In this document: piece after piece, positions 1-9,505 of the stretch
How the letters are laid out: each line of letters starts with the position of its first letter
Numbering within the stretch: the stretch's first letter is position 1
NCBI RefSeq assembly: GCF_030013905.1
Contig: NZ_CP124862.1
Span: 3,475,051 to 3,539,050 of the forward strand
Source: Petroclostridium sp. X23
GTDB taxonomy: Bacteria > Bacillota > Clostridia > SK-Y3
Direction of reading: 5' to 3'
Length of the DNA stretch: 64,000 bases
Notes under the pieces: model-generated
What the model saw: only the letters and a program-made list of their open reading frames with translations
The model's database searches: none
What the model was told of the DNA's origin: nothing
Translations under genes and position numbers: made by a program

Positions 1-233
1 TGCCGGTATATCATATTACCGGCATCCTGATTGATTTTATCAAGAATCCGGACAGACCGCAGGATCAAAACAGTACCATTACAGGCATTACATTAGGATA
101 CTATCGTGTAGATACCAATAAAGTATATATAAAAAATACGACAGGCAAACCTGTATGGCGAATCTCAACCGGAGATGGCAAATCCTATTATTACGATGGG
201 GCAACAGGAAATTATATGGGGATGGAAAATTAA
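1..233 (+). CDS. YycI-like WalKR regulator, C-terminal end (partial)
   Basis: An open frame enters the window from the left and stops at TAA 231-233, giving about 76 residues. The end of the protein reads as an alternation of short beta-strand segments and finishes with a motif of the type WRISTGDGKSYYYDGATG, which fits the C-terminal domain of YycI/YycH-like proteins. Those are membrane-anchored accessory regulators of the WalK sensor kinase. The assignment leans on context: murA, walJ (yycJ) and rlmH follow, as in the wal (yyc) region of Firmicutes. The N-terminal signal anchor lies outside the window, so the family call is an inference from the tail and the neighbours. Confidence 0.6.
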   Translation, partial: PVYHITGILIDFIKNPDRPQDQNSTITGITLGYYRVDTNKVYIKNTTGKPVWRISTGDGKSYYYDGATGNYMGMEN

Positions 234-317
234 GTAATGTATTTTTTGAGGAATAAATGCATGTTTTTCTACAACAGTGATATTTTATAGGAAAAATTAT
301 CTAGTTAAAAATTGTTC

Positions 318-346
318 TTTAAATCATTCGTGTACAGTGATATAAT
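318..346 (+). promoter_or_regulatory. Extended -10 promoter upstream of murA
   Basis: TATAAT at 341-346 is preceded by TG at 338-339 (extended -10). A weak TTTAAA at 318-323 lies 17 bases upstream as a possible -35. It sits about 35 bases before the murA start, so murA can be transcribed apart from the upstream gene. Read from sequence only. Confidence 0.55.
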
Positions 347-381
347 ATAAACATTGAAAAAAGCAAGGGTAGGTGTATGCC

Positions 382-1638
382 TTGGAAAAACTCGTGATTA
401 CAGGAGGCAATAAACTGAAGGGGGAAGTCACTGTCAGTGGTGCAAAGAACGCAGTTGTTGCTATTATTCCTGCAGCGCTTCTGGTAGAGGGTGTGTGCAG
501 GATAGAAAATGTTCCGGACATAAATGATGTGACCGTAATTGTGGATATGCTGAAGCAGCTTGGATCCGCAGTGAATTACATAAATAATAATACTATAGAA
601 ATAGATTGCTCGGTAGTAAATAGTTATACAGCACCATATGAGATGGTAAAGAAAATGCGCGCCTCCTATTATCTGTTAGGTGCGCTATTAGGGCGCTTTA
701 ATAAAGCAGAAGTTGCTTTTCCCGGCGGGTGTGATTTTGGGGTGAGACCTATTGATCAACATATTAAGGGATTCGAAGCGTTGGGTGTAAAAGTGGAAAT
801 GGAGCATGGTGTAATCCATGCATGTACCGATAAAATAGCAGCAGCGCAAATATACATGGATGTGGTAAGTGTAGGAGCTACCATAAACGTAATGCTTGCG
901 GCCGTTAAAGCAGATGGGATCACTATCATCGAGAATGCGGCAAAAGAGCCCCATATCGTAGACGTAGCGAACTTTTTGAATGCGATGGGTGCCAATATCA
1001 GAGGTGCCGGAACAGATGTGATTAAAGTCAAAGGAGTAGACAAGCTCACAGGAGGGACTTATTCTATTATTCCCGACCAGATTGAAGCGGGCACGTTTAT
1101 GATTGCAGCGGCAGCTTCCGGAGGGGATGTTGTAGTTAAGAATGTTATCCCAAAACATCTGGAGTCAATTACAGCAAAGTTGATCGAAATGAATGTGAAT
1201 GTAGATGAATATGATGATGCAGTCAGGGTATGGAGAACAGATAAACTTTTAAAAGCGAATGTAAAAACACTGCCTTACCCTGGATTTCCTACCGACTTAC
1301 AACCCCCCGTTGCCGTTTTATTAGCGATGGCCGAAGGCACAAGCATTGTAACCGAAGGGGTATGGGATTCTCGATTCCAGTATATAGATGAATTGAAGCG
1401 TATGGGTGCCAATATAAAGGTAGAAGGAAGAGTTGCTGTGATAGAAGGCGTGGCAAAATTGTCAGGTGCTCCTGTAAAAGCAACGGACCTTCGTGCCGGT
1501 GCGGCAATGGTTATCGCAGGTATAGTGGCCGACGGGATTACTGAAGTACACGACCTCAAACATATCGACCGAGGGTATGAAAACTTTGAAGCAAAACTTC
1601 TCAGTCTCGGAGCGGATATTAAGAGAATAAAAATATGA
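382..1638 (+). CDS. murA: UDP-N-acetylglucosamine 1-carboxyvinyltransferase
   Basis: This is a cytoplasmic enzyme of the first committed step of peptidoglycan synthesis, transferring enolpyruvyl from PEP to UDP-GlcNAc. The N-terminus (EKLVITGG, then [11 protein letters not shown] with the substrate-binding Lys/Asn) and the loop [12 protein letters not shown] are typical; Cys117 of that loop is the residue fosfomycin alkylates. About 419 residues is normal for the family. A GTG at 373 is in frame, but TTG at 382 has AGGTG six bases upstream and gives the family's usual MEKL start, so it is preferred. Firmicutes often carry two MurA copies; whether this is the main one cannot be told here. It is followed closely by walJ. 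Confidence 0.93.
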   Translation: MEKLVITGGNKLKGEVTVSGAKNAVVAIIPAALLVEGVCRIENVPDINDVTVIVDMLKQLGSAVNYINNNTIEIDCSVVNSYTAPYEMVKKMRASYYLLGALLGRFNKAEVAFPGGCDFGVRPIDQHIKGFEALGVKVEMEHGVIHACTDKIAAAQIYMDVVSVGATINVMLAAVKADGITIIENAAKEPHIVDVANFLNAMGANIRGAGTDVIKVKGVDKLTGGTYSIIPDQIEAGTFMIAAAASGGDVVVKNVIPKHLESITAKLIEMNVNVDEYDDAVRVWRTDKLLKANVKTLPYPGFPTDLQPPVAVLLAMAEGTSIVTEGVWDSRFQYIDELKRMGANIKVEGRVAVIEGVAKLSGAPVKATDLRAGAAMVIAGIVADGITEVHDLKHIDRGYENFEAKLLSLGADIKRIKI

Positions 1639-1667
1639 ACCTGTAAACTTTTTTGAAAGGATCAATT

Positions 1668-2459
1668 ATGATAACATTCTGTTCATTATTTAGCGGCAGC
1701 AGTGGAAATTCTATATATTTAGCCAGTGAAAACACTAAAATATTGATTGATTGTGGAGTGAGCGGCAAGCGTATTGCCGCTTCTTTAGCAACTATGGATA
1801 TTCAAGCATCGGAAATAGATGCTATTTTTGTAACCCATGAGCACAAGGACCATACCCATGCGGTAGGGATTATGTCCAGGCGGTATGACATACCCATCTA
1901 TGCGAATGAAAATACCTGGTCGGGTATGCAGGGCGATCTCGGAAACATAAAGACGGAGAATAAAAAAGTCTTTGATACTCACAAAGAAATTTGCATAAAA
2001 GATATCTGTGTTCGGCCGTTTTCCATTCCCCATGACGCATCTGAGCCGGTAGGATATAATTTTTTGATGAATGATACAAAAGTCACGTTGGCCACCGATA
2101 TCGGACATGTTAATGAAGGATTGGTTTCGCAGCTTGAAGGAAGTGAGATGATCCTGATAGAGTCGAACCATGATATAGAGATGTTAAAGTGCGGCTCGTA
2201 TCCGTATTTTCTCAAGCAGAGGATACTGGGAGAAAGAGGACATCTCTGTAATGAAGCAGCAGGGGAGCTGGTTGCGCATCTTGCGATGAAAGGGACTTCG
2301 CGATTTCTGCTAGGGCATTTAAGCAGAGAAAATAATTTTCCGCAATTAGCTTACCAGACTGTATATAATGCGCTGGAAAGCAGAAAGATAAAAGTAGGGA
2401 AAGATGTACTGCTGGATGTAGCGGATCGGGAGAGTCGAAGCAAAGTATATCGTTTGTGA
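1668..2459 (+). CDS. walJ: WalJ/YycJ-type metallo-beta-lactamase-fold hydrolase
   Basis: A cytoplasmic MBL-fold protein of the YycJ family, a predicted Mn/Zn-dependent nuclease-like hydrolase linked in Firmicutes to cell-wall metabolism and DNA replication control. It opens with FSGSSGNSIYLAS and carries the metal-binding HEHKDH motif near residue 57, a later DIGHVNEG aspartate-histidine segment and a terminal GHLSREN histidine. Length (263 residues) matches the family. ATG 1668 has GAAAGGA six bases upstream; the in-frame TTG at 1653 lies before that site and is unlikely. Thirty bases separate it from murA and 13 from rlmH, suggesting one transcript. Confidence 0.9.
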   Translation: MITFCSLFSGSSGNSIYLASENTKILIDCGVSGKRIAASLATMDIQASEIDAIFVTHEHKDHTHAVGIMSRRYDIPIYANENTWSGMQGDLGNIKTENKKVFDTHKEICIKDICVRPFSIPHDASEPVGYNFLMNDTKVTLATDIGHVNEGLVSQLEGSEMILIESNHDIEMLKCGSYPYFLKQRILGERGHLCNEAAGELVAHLAMKGTSRFLLGHLSRENNFPQLAYQTVYNALESRKIKVGKDVLLDVADRESRSKVYRL

Positions 2460-2472
2460 AGGGGTAATCCTC

Positions 2473-2955
2473 GTGTTGACCATTAAACTTATTACTGTCG
2501 GGAAAATCAAAGAAAAATATCTGAGCAACGGAATAAGCGAATATGCCAAACGTTTATCGCGATATTGCAAGCTGGATATCGTAGAGATTAGTGATGAAAA
2601 AATTCCTGACAACGCAGGCGAAAAACAAGAAGAAATGGTTAAAGTAACCGAAGGGCAAAAAATCCTTAATCATCTTAAAGATGGTATCTATACTATTGCA
2701 CTGTGTGTTGAAGGAAAACAGCTTGATTCTGTTGAACTGTGCGAAACCATTGATAGATTGGCTGTCACGGGAAAAAGCACCATTGCGTTTATTATCGGCG
2801 GATCGGTAGGCTTATCCGATGAAGTCAAATCAAAGGCAGATTTAAAATTAAGCTTCTCCAAATTCACCTTTCCTCACCAGCTAATGAGGTTAATATTATT
2901 AGAGCAGATATATCGTTCCTTTAAAATAACAAGTAATGAAACCTACCATAAATAA
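2473..2955 (+). CDS. rlmH: 23S rRNA (pseudouridine1915-N3)-methyltransferase
   Basis: RlmH is a small SPOUT-class methyltransferase that methylates pseudouridine 1915 in helix 69 of 23S rRNA using SAM. The 160-residue length, the SAM-binding knot segment FIIGGSVGLSDEV and the C-terminal FPHQLMRLILLEQIYRSF are all diagnostic. The start is GTG 2473, with TTG 2476 as an equally close alternative; a GAAGGGG purine stretch lies just upstream. Its place directly after walJ is the classical yyc-region order, though in many Firmicutes an htrA gene comes between them, which is missing here. Confidence 0.95.
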   Translation: MLTIKLITVGKIKEKYLSNGISEYAKRLSRYCKLDIVEISDEKIPDNAGEKQEEMVKVTEGQKILNHLKDGIYTIALCVEGKQLDSVELCETIDRLAVTGKSTIAFIIGGSVGLSDEVKSKADLKLSFSKFTFPHQLMRLILLEQIYRSFKITSNETYHK

Positions 2956-2971
2956 TCCATAAAATGTAAAA

Positions 2972-3007
2972 TTGTCTATAGACAAACATTAGAAAGTACT
3001 ATATTAT
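2972..3007 (+). promoter_or_regulatory. Promoter with overlapping 14-bp palindrome upstream of pgcA
   Basis: TAGACA (2979-2984) and TATTAT (3002-3007) are separated by 17 bases. The -35 is embedded in the perfect palindrome TTGTCTATAGACAA (2972-2985), a likely binding site for a dimeric regulator. The regulator is unknown. Confidence 0.45.
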
Positions 3008-3034
3008 ATTAATTGGTAAATATATACGTGTATT

Positions 3035-3086
3035 AGTGAGGAGTCGGGAGTTAAGAGAAGATCAAAAAAACTCCCCACTCCTCACT
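3035..3086 (+). repeat. Heptamer-register inverted repeat in the pgcA leader
   Basis: Two 18-base arms (3035-3052 and 3069-3086) are complementary apart from one C-C mismatch, with a 16-base loop. Both arms are built from 7-base units of the ACTCCCC/ACTCCTC type on one side and their complements on the other. It lies between the promoter and the pgcA ribosome site, so it would form a strong hairpin in the 5' untranslated RNA, without a following T-tract. Confidence 0.7.
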
Positions 3087-3138
3087 CCCAACTTAATATC
3101 TGAAGACGTAATCTAATTCATCTAGGAGGTTCGATCAT

Positions 3139-4872
3139 ATGAACTACATGGAACAATACAAATACTGGCTTGAAAGTCCATACGTTGATCAAGAGATCAA
3201 GGAAGAATTAAAGCAAATAGAGAACGATGAGAAAGAAATAGAAGAGAGATTTTATACCAATCTTGCTTTCGGTACAGGCGGATTAAGAGGAATCATCGGT
3301 GCAGGAACGAACCGGATGAATAAATATACCGTTCGTAAAGCGACGCAAGGCTTGGCGACATACATATCAAAGCTGGGACAGGATGCAAAAAACAGAGGCG
3401 TAGTAATCGCCTATGATTCCAGATATAGATCACCTGAGTTTGCGATGGAATCTGCGAAGGTGTTGGCGGCTAACGGGGTAAAAGCTTATGTATTTGATGA
3501 ACTCCGTCCAACACCCGAGTTGTCCTTTGCGGTAAGAGAGTTAGGTGCGATGGCAGGAATCGTTATTACGGCAAGCCATAATCCTGCAAAATATAACGGT
3601 TATAAGGCCTATGGGGAAGACGGGGGACAGCTCCCGCCTGAAAGTGCGGATGTTGTACTGGAAGTCATGGATTCGATAGATATTTTTACCGGCGTAAACG
3701 TAATGGACGAGCATCAGGCGAAGGCATCAGGCCTTATTCAAATGATCGGTGAAGAAATTGATGTGAAATATCTTGCGAAGGTAAAGGAACAAAGTATAAA
3801 TCCTGAAATTGTAGAAAAAATGGCAGAGGACTTCAAGGTGATTTACACACCATTTCATGGGACGGGCAATAAGCCTGTAAGAAGGATTCTTGATATGATA
3901 GGCATGAAAAATGTACTCATAGTGAAGGAGCAGGAACAACCTGATCCGGCATTTTCCACTGTCAAATCACCAAATCCCGAGGAAAAAGATGGTTTTACCA
4001 TTGCGATCGAGATGGCTAAGAAAGAGAATGTTGATCTCATTATCGGTACTGACCCGGACTGTGACCGTATTGGTGTGGTAGTAAGAAATAAAGAAGGTGA
4101 ATACGTTACTCTTTCAGGCAATCAGATGGGCGTATTGCTTACGGAATATGTCCTATCTCAGAAAAAAGAAAAAGGTACGCTTCCTTCAAATGGCGTAGTG
4201 ATAAAGACCATAGTAACCACGGAGATGGCCAGAGCAGTAGCCGAGCATTATGATGTTGAAATCATGGATGTCCTCACCGGATTTAAATTCATTGGTGAAA
4301 GAATTAAAGAGTTTGAACAAAATGGTAATAAAAAACAATATGTTTTCGGATTTGAAGAAAGTTACGGCTATCTTGCGGGAACATATGCGAGAGATAAAGA
4401 TGCGGTAGTTGCAGCTATGTTAATAGTTGAGATGGCCGCATGGTATAAGTCCAGAGGGATGAGCCTTTTTGAAGGAATGCAAGAGTTATATGATAGGTAT
4501 GGCGTATACTTGGAAAGTCTTAAATCTATTACCCTTGAAGGTAAAGAAGGCATTGAAAAGATGAAAGACATCATGGACAGGCTTAGAAAAGAGACGCCAG
4601 AAGAGATAAATGGCGTAAAGGTTACCGTATTAAGAGATTATAAAGCAAGCAAGAGATATGATATGATCCATAATAAAGAAGAAGTTATTCATCTTCCAAA
4701 ATCAGATGTACTGTATTTTGAACTGGAAGATAAATCATGGTTCGTAGTAAGACCATCGGGGACCGAGCCTAAGATCAAGATATATTTTTCAGTAGTATCA
4801 GATATGCTGCCGGCAGCACAGAAGAAACTAACATCCTTTATGGAGGAAGTTGTTGCTAATATTAATAAATAA
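3139..4872 (+). CDS. pgcA: Phosphoglucomutase/phosphomannomutase family enzyme
   Basis: An alpha-D-phosphohexomutase interconverting hexose-1- and -6-phosphates. Glucose-1-phosphate would feed rfbA, galU and glgA in this window. Four domains are marked in order by the phosphoserine loop TASHNPAKYNG (about 143-153), the metal loop GTDPDCDRIG (about 303), the sugar-binding GFEESYGYLAG and the phosphate-binding RPSGTEPK (about 538). At 577 residues it matches the long PgcA/YhxB-type bacterial enzymes. ATG 3139 has AGGAGG nine bases upstream. The gene has its own promoter, a structured leader and a downstream terminator, so it is probably monocistronic. Confidence 0.93.
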   Translation: MNYMEQYKYWLESPYVDQEIKEELKQIENDEKEIEERFYTNLAFGTGGLRGIIGAGTNRMNKYTVRKATQGLATYISKLGQDAKNRGVVIAYDSRYRSPEFAMESAKVLAANGVKAYVFDELRPTPELSFAVRELGAMAGIVITASHNPAKYNGYKAYGEDGGQLPPESADVVLEVMDSIDIFTGVNVMDEHQAKASGLIQMIGEEIDVKYLAKVKEQSINPEIVEKMAEDFKVIYTPFHGTGNKPVRRILDMIGMKNVLIVKEQEQPDPAFSTVKSPNPEEKDGFTIAIEMAKKENVDLIIGTDPDCDRIGVVVRNKEGEYVTLSGNQMGVLLTEYVLSQKKEKGTLPSNGVVIKTIVTTEMARAVAEHYDVEIMDVLTGFKFIGERIKEFEQNGNKKQYVFGFEESYGYLAGTYARDKDAVVAAMLIVEMAAWYKSRGMSLFEGMQELYDRYGVYLESLKSITLEGKEGIEKMKDIMDRLRKETPEEINGVKVTVLRDYKASKRYDMIHNKEEVIHLPKSDVLYFELEDKSWFVVRPSGTEPKIKIYFSVVSDMLPAAQKKLTSFMEEVVANINK

Positions 4873-4880
4873 GTTTTTAC

Positions 4881-4913
4881 AAAAGATATCTTCAGACAGG
4901 AGATATCTTTTTT
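4881..4913 (+). terminator. Rho-independent terminator after pgcA
   Basis: An 11-bp stem AAAAGATATCT / AGATATCTTTT with a 9-base loop runs into a T-tract (4907-4913), starting eight bases after the pgcA stop. Confidence 0.8.
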
Positions 4914-5042
4914 CATCAAATATTTACATTTCTGTTAAAGTGGTTGCGAAATATATCATATTAATGTAAAATATTTAAAGAATTAAAATAATGGGGTTTT
5001 TGAGTGCTGTGTATTTGGTACTGATAGAACATGGAGGGTAAT

Positions 5043-7175
5043 ATGGGAAAACGTAGAAAAAATGCAGTTCAAGTGCAAAGCGGGAATCACGAAATGATGA
5101 AATGGATCCTGCTGAGTATTACTTCAGCTCTTATTGCGCTGCCTCCTTTTTTCAGGGGATTGTTTTTTGAAGAAGAACAGTTTGTTGTATATATAATATC
5201 TTTTATTTCTTTTATAGCGCTTTTGACATACAAGGCGATAAAAAAAGAACGCCTTGCTTTAAATACATATCTTGATTATACATTGATAGGTTTAGTCATA
5301 GCATATACTATTTCTGCAGCGGGTGCCGTCAATACAAGATTAGCAATAGCAGAAGTATTAAAGTACTTTAACTATCTGGTAATCTATTTCTTAGTAAAAG
5401 AGCTTATTCATGAAAGTAAATATGTGAAACTAATACTAAGCATTATTTTAGGAAGTATCACAACGGTAGCGTTTATCGGATTAGGAGCTGCGGCAGGCAC
5501 ATTTAAATATGATGGCGCTTATTCATTGGCGGAAAATGAAAAATGGATCAATTCTACGATACAATACCATAATGCTTTTGCAGCCTTAGTACTATGTGGA
5601 CTGCTTCTTTGCTATGTTCTATATACTGTATATAAGAATATGTGGGTAAAAAGTATCATAAGCATATCTGGGTTTATGCTTTTATTTGGCTTTATTTTTT
5701 CTTATTCTCGAGGTGCATGGGTTCTGCTTCCTATATTTATATTCATTCTAATGATTGCCGCGTGGAAATATATTTTGATGGATATGATAGCGCTAAGCAT
5801 AAGTCTTATCGTACCTACAGTGATTAGTGCCCAGGGGTTCCGTGCAGCTACACTGTTAAGAGACCAATCATCTTCATGGAAGTGGCTGGTTATTGGTTTT
5901 GCTGTATGTATAATAGTGAATTTATTAATGCAGTATATAATAAATGTTTGTAAGAAAAGGATGGGCAAATTAATCGGTAATTATAAGATAATCATTATTT
6001 CATTAATTGGAGTATTGACTTTAGGTGGTATTATTGCATTTTTATTTGCACCAAACATTCTTGCTAAAATCCTTCCACAGGATCTTCTCAGCAGATTACA
6101 AGGTATAAATTTTTCTACCGGAACAGTAAGAGAGAGATTTGTATTTTACTTTGATGCTTTTGAAATTGTTAAAGATTATCCGGTACTTGGCGGTGGAGGC
6201 GGTGCGTGGGAAAGTCTATATTTCATGTATCAGTCCTATTTATACTGGTCAAATCAAGCGCACAGCTACATTATGCAGGTATGGGTAGAAACGGGTACCA
6301 TAGGATTCATTATATATATCGGAACAATATTGGCTTTCTTGATAGAATCAGTAAGGTGTTTAAGAAAACATATGAAAGAGCAAGAAGATTACTTGCTATT
6401 AATCGGTATATTTACTGCTGCAGGAAGTCTAGTTGCGCATAGCTTCATTGATTTTGATTTATCCTTAAGTGCGATATCCATTATACTATGGACTTTGTTT
6501 GCACTGATAGGAGTATATGCATCACAAAAGGACGAGAGTCACAAGCTAAATAAAGAACTCCCTATACGCTATGGGATAATACCCACAATAGTACTATTCA
6601 TAACTGTATGTACATTTGCCGTTGCAAGTGATTATGCGCGAAAAGGTGTCCGCTATGGGGAAGCCAAGCGGTTGACAGAAGCTGCGGTATTGTTTCGTTC
6701 AGCTGTTAACTTTGATCCCCTAATGGCATCCTATAGAATAGACTACGCAAACACGCTGTTTGACTCTTACGTGAAGGATAATAAAATACCACGAGAGGTT
6801 ATGGATGAAGCGAAGAAGCAAGCAGAAAAGTCTCTTAGTTTAGATAAATATAATGCTGACCGGCATGCACGTGCGGGAGCGTTTTACTTTAAAATCGGAG
6901 AAATTGACCGGGCGCTTGAACTGTTCGATAAGTCGGTACAGCTTCAGCCTCTAAGACCGGAGAACTACCAGCAGAAAGCACATGCATATTTACAGGCTGC
7001 GCAATATTATTTAAATAAAAAGGACAATGATAAAGCGAAAGAGCTGGTACAAGAAGTAATAAGCATTGAAGAACAAATAGAGCAGCTTAACGCAATAAAG
7101 CTTAAACCGGTAACATTAAATAGTGAGACAGGGAAAATGATCGAACAGGCCAAAGAGCTATTGGAAAAATTGTAA
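5043..7175 (+). CDS. O-antigen ligase-like polytopic membrane protein with C-terminal TPRs
   Basis: About 710 residues. The first roughly 530 form about twelve hydrophobic segments containing a Wzy_C (O-antigen ligase/polymerase) region: FSYSRGAWVLLP, then a large external loop with GGGGGAWES and QAHSYIMQVWVETG. The last roughly 170 residues are soluble and contain TPR-like helices (AGAFYFKIGEIDRALELFDKSVQLQP). Family members join lipid-linked glycans to an acceptor or polymerise repeat units at the outer face of the membrane. Here it heads the glycan locus and may be its ligase. ATG 5043 has GGAGG correctly spaced; ATG 5031 would overlap that site. Ligase and polymerase cannot be separated by sequence. 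A paralogue begins at 63308. Confidence 0.8.
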   Translation: MGKRRKNAVQVQSGNHEMMKWILLSITSALIALPPFFRGLFFEEEQFVVYIISFISFIALLTYKAIKKERLALNTYLDYTLIGLVIAYTISAAGAVNTRLAIAEVLKYFNYLVIYFLVKELIHESKYVKLILSIILGSITTVAFIGLGAAAGTFKYDGAYSLAENEKWINSTIQYHNAFAALVLCGLLLCYVLYTVYKNMWVKSIISISGFMLLFGFIFSYSRGAWVLLPIFIFILMIAAWKYILMDMIALSISLIVPTVISAQGFRAATLLRDQSSSWKWLVIGFAVCIIVNLLMQYIINVCKKRMGKLIGNYKIIIISLIGVLTLGGIIAFLFAPNILAKILPQDLLSRLQGINFSTGTVRERFVFYFDAFEIVKDYPVLGGGGGAWESLYFMYQSYLYWSNQAHSYIMQVWVETGTIGFIIYIGTILAFLIESVRCLRKHMKEQEDYLLLIGIFTAAGSLVAHSFIDFDLSLSAISIILWTLFALIGVYASQKDESHKLNKELPIRYGIIPTIVLFITVCTFAVASDYARKGVRYGEAKRLTEAAVLFRSAVNFDPLMASYRIDYANTLFDSYVKDNKIPREVMDEAKKQAEKSLSLDKYNADRHARAGAFYFKIGEIDRALELFDKSVQLQPLRPENYQQKAHAYLQAAQYYLNKKDNDKAKELVQEVISIEEQIEQLNAIKLKPVTLNSETGKMIEQAKELLEKL

Positions 7176-7188
7176 AATGAGGTGTGAT

Positions 7189-8028
7189 ATGAGAGTATTG
7201 ATAACCGGAGCTAAAGGAATGTTAGGAACGGATTTGGCAGAAGTACTGCAAGACACACATGAGGTTATAGGTGTAGACATGGATAACTTTGATATTACTA
7301 ATATCAAAGAGACTGTTGAGAATATTAATGAATTACGACCTGATATCGTAATTCATTGTGCGGCATACACCAATGTAGATGGCTGTGAAAGTGAGATGGA
7401 GCTGGCGTATAAGGTAAATGCATTAGGGCCCCGTAATGTAGCAGTCGCATGTAATGAGATAAATGCCGCGATGGTACATATCAGTACAGACTATGTTTTC
7501 GATGGGACAAAGGGAGCAAGCTATATAGAAGACGATGCAACAAATGCATTAAGTGTATATGGAAAGTGTAAGTTGGCAGGAGAAAATTATGTTCGAACTG
7601 TATTAAATAAGCACTACATTGTCCGGACTCAGTGGTTGTACGGCAAGAACGGAAAGAACTTTGTGAAGACGATGGTAAACTTATCGAAAGAGCGGGATGA
7701 GATCAGAGTGGTAAATGACCAGTTTGGCAGCCCGACGTATACCTTAGACCTAGCTTATGCTATCAAAGAGCTGATACAGACGCCTGCTTACGGTATCTAT
7801 CACATAACGAACAGTGGCGTTGTATCATGGTATGAATTTACTAAAGATATCTTGGAATTAGCTGGTGCACAGGGTGTCAATGTAGTACCTATTACAACCG
7901 AAGAAATAGACCGTCCCGCACCAAGGCCAAAGTATTCGCCATTAGAAAACTTTTACTGGAAGCTTAATGGGCATGAACAATTAAGAAGTTATAAACAAGC
8001 TTTGGCGGATTATTTAGAAGAAATATAA
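7189..8028 (+). CDS. rfbD: dTDP-4-dehydrorhamnose reductase
   Basis: Last step of dTDP-L-rhamnose synthesis: NAD(P)H-dependent reduction of dTDP-4-dehydrorhamnose. It is an extended short-chain dehydrogenase with TGAKGMLG at the N-terminus (nucleotide binding), ISTDYVFDG, and the catalytic Tyr/Lys in YGKCK. Length of 279 residues is normal. ATG 7189 has TGAGGTG upstream; the in-frame ATG 7177 overlaps the end of the ligase gene and lacks a site. It is first of the four rhamnose genes (D-A-C-B), closely packed and co-directional. Confidence 0.93.
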   Translation: MRVLITGAKGMLGTDLAEVLQDTHEVIGVDMDNFDITNIKETVENINELRPDIVIHCAAYTNVDGCESEMELAYKVNALGPRNVAVACNEINAAMVHISTDYVFDGTKGASYIEDDATNALSVYGKCKLAGENYVRTVLNKHYIVRTQWLYGKNGKNFVKTMVNLSKERDEIRVVNDQFGSPTYTLDLAYAIKELIQTPAYGIYHITNSGVVSWYEFTKDILELAGAQGVNVVPITTEEIDRPAPRPKYSPLENFYWKLNGHEQLRSYKQALADYLEEI

Positions 8029-8053
8029 TTCTATAAGAGATGAGGTTGAGCAA

Positions 8054-8923
8054 ATGAAAGGAATTATTCTAGCTGGAGGCGCCGGAACCAGGCTTTATCC
8101 GATTACCAAGCCAGTTTCAAAACAAATATTACCGATTTATGATAAACCAATGATTTATTATCCGCTGTCAATTCTGATGCTGGCTGGAATTAGAGAAGTG
8201 CTGATTATCTCTACTCCTAGGGATATTGGGTTATTTAAAGAATTGTTTGGGGATGGTTCGCATATAGGTCTTTCTATGTCATATGCCGTACAGGACAAGC
8301 CAAGAGGACTGGCCGATGCATTTATTGTAGGAGAAGAATTTATTGGAGACGATAAAGTTTGCCTTGTACTAGGTGACAACGTTTTCTATGGACAAAGCTT
8401 TGGTCGTATATTAGAAAATGCTGCAAAAAGAGATGAGGGCGCAACCATCTTCGGCTATTATGTTAAAGACCCTACTGCTTATGGTGTTGTTCAAGTTGAT
8501 GAAAATGGTAATGCCATATCCATAGAAGAGAAGCCTCAACAGCCAAAGTCCCATTATGCAGTGCCTGGCTTGTATTTCTATGATAATAATGTGGTACAGA
8601 TAGCGAAGACAATTAAACCTTCTGCTAGAGGAGAATTGGAAATCACGACAGTGAATGAAGAGTATATGAAGCAGGGTAAATTAAAGGTAGAACTTCTTGG
8701 AAGAGGAATGGCATGGCTGGATACCGGAACTCATGATGCATTACTAGAGGCGGGTAACTTTGTAGAAGCTATACAAAAAAGGCAAGGGCTTTATGTCTCA
8801 TGTATCGAAGAAATTGCGTATAGAAAAGGTTACATCACAAAAGAACAGCTTCTTGAGCTTGCTGAACCTTTAAGCAAAACGGAATATGGACAGTACTTAT
8901 TAAGTGTAGCGGAAGGACTGTAA
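8054..8923 (+). CDS. rfbA: Glucose-1-phosphate thymidylyltransferase
   Basis: First step of dTDP-rhamnose synthesis, making dTDP-glucose from dTTP and glucose-1-phosphate. The N-terminal [17 protein letters not shown] nucleotidyltransferase signature, [10 protein letters not shown] metal-binding aspartate, and [19 protein letters not shown] segments are all present. At 289 residues it is the standard homotetrameric RmlA type, subject in the family to feedback inhibition by dTDP-rhamnose. GATGAGGTTGAG precedes ATG 8054. It sits 25 bases after rfbD and 3 bases before the start of rfbC. Confidence 0.96.
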   Translation: MKGIILAGGAGTRLYPITKPVSKQILPIYDKPMIYYPLSILMLAGIREVLIISTPRDIGLFKELFGDGSHIGLSMSYAVQDKPRGLADAFIVGEEFIGDDKVCLVLGDNVFYGQSFGRILENAAKRDEGATIFGYYVKDPTAYGVVQVDENGNAISIEEKPQQPKSHYAVPGLYFYDNNVVQIAKTIKPSARGELEITTVNEEYMKQGKLKVELLGRGMAWLDTGTHDALLEAGNFVEAIQKRQGLYVSCIEEIAYRKGYITKEQLLELAEPLSKTEYGQYLLSVAEGL

Positions 8924-8926
8924 GGA

Positions 8927-9496
8927 GTGGGTAAATTTAAGTTTTTAGAAACAGGAATAAAAGATTTATATGTAGTGGAACCTACAGTATTTGATGATCA
9001 TAGAGGTTTCTTCATGGAGACGTATCATGCACAAGAGTTTAAAGAAGCCGGGCTTGATATGGTATTTGCGCAAGATAATCAGTCACGTTCATCTAGGGGT
9101 GTACTCAGGGGACTACATTTCCAGTATAATTATCCTCAAGGGAAATTGGTAAGAGTAATTAAAGGTGAAGTATTTGATGTTGCGGTAGATCTACGAAAAG
9201 ACTCTGAGACATTTGGAAAATGGTACGGATTATATCTATCTGAAGAAAATAAAAAGCAATTTTATGTTCCTGAAGGTTTTGCCCATGGTTTTCTTGTTAC
9301 TTCCGATGTAGCTGAGTTTGTTTATAAGTGTACAGACTACTATCATCCGAAAGATGAGGGAGGAATCATTTGGAATGACCCAAATGTAGGAATAGAATGG
9401 CCTTTAGATAAAGTAGCAAGTATACTTCTTTCAGCAAAAGATGAGAAGTGGAAAACATTAAAAGAAACTGAGGCCAACTTTTATATAAATAAATGA
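8927..9496 (+). CDS. rfbC: dTDP-4-dehydrorhamnose 3,5-epimerase
   Basis: Third step of the rhamnose pathway, a double epimerisation in a cupin (jelly-roll) homodimer. DHRGFFMET, then SRGVLRGLHFQ with the catalytic histidine, and VPEGFAHGF are family landmarks; 189 residues is usual. The start is GTG 8927, supported by the conserved GKFKFLETGIKDL N-terminus. The nearest ribosome site is GGAAGGA at 8911-8917, inside the end of rfbA, so translation may be coupled. Confidence 0.95.
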   Translation: MGKFKFLETGIKDLYVVEPTVFDDHRGFFMETYHAQEFKEAGLDMVFAQDNQSRSSRGVLRGLHFQYNYPQGKLVRVIKGEVFDVAVDLRKDSETFGKWYGLYLSEENKKQFYVPEGFAHGFLVTSDVAEFVYKCTDYYHPKDEGGIIWNDPNVGIEWPLDKVASILLSAKDEKWKTLKETEANFYINK

Positions 9497-9505
9497 GGTG
9501 GAAGA

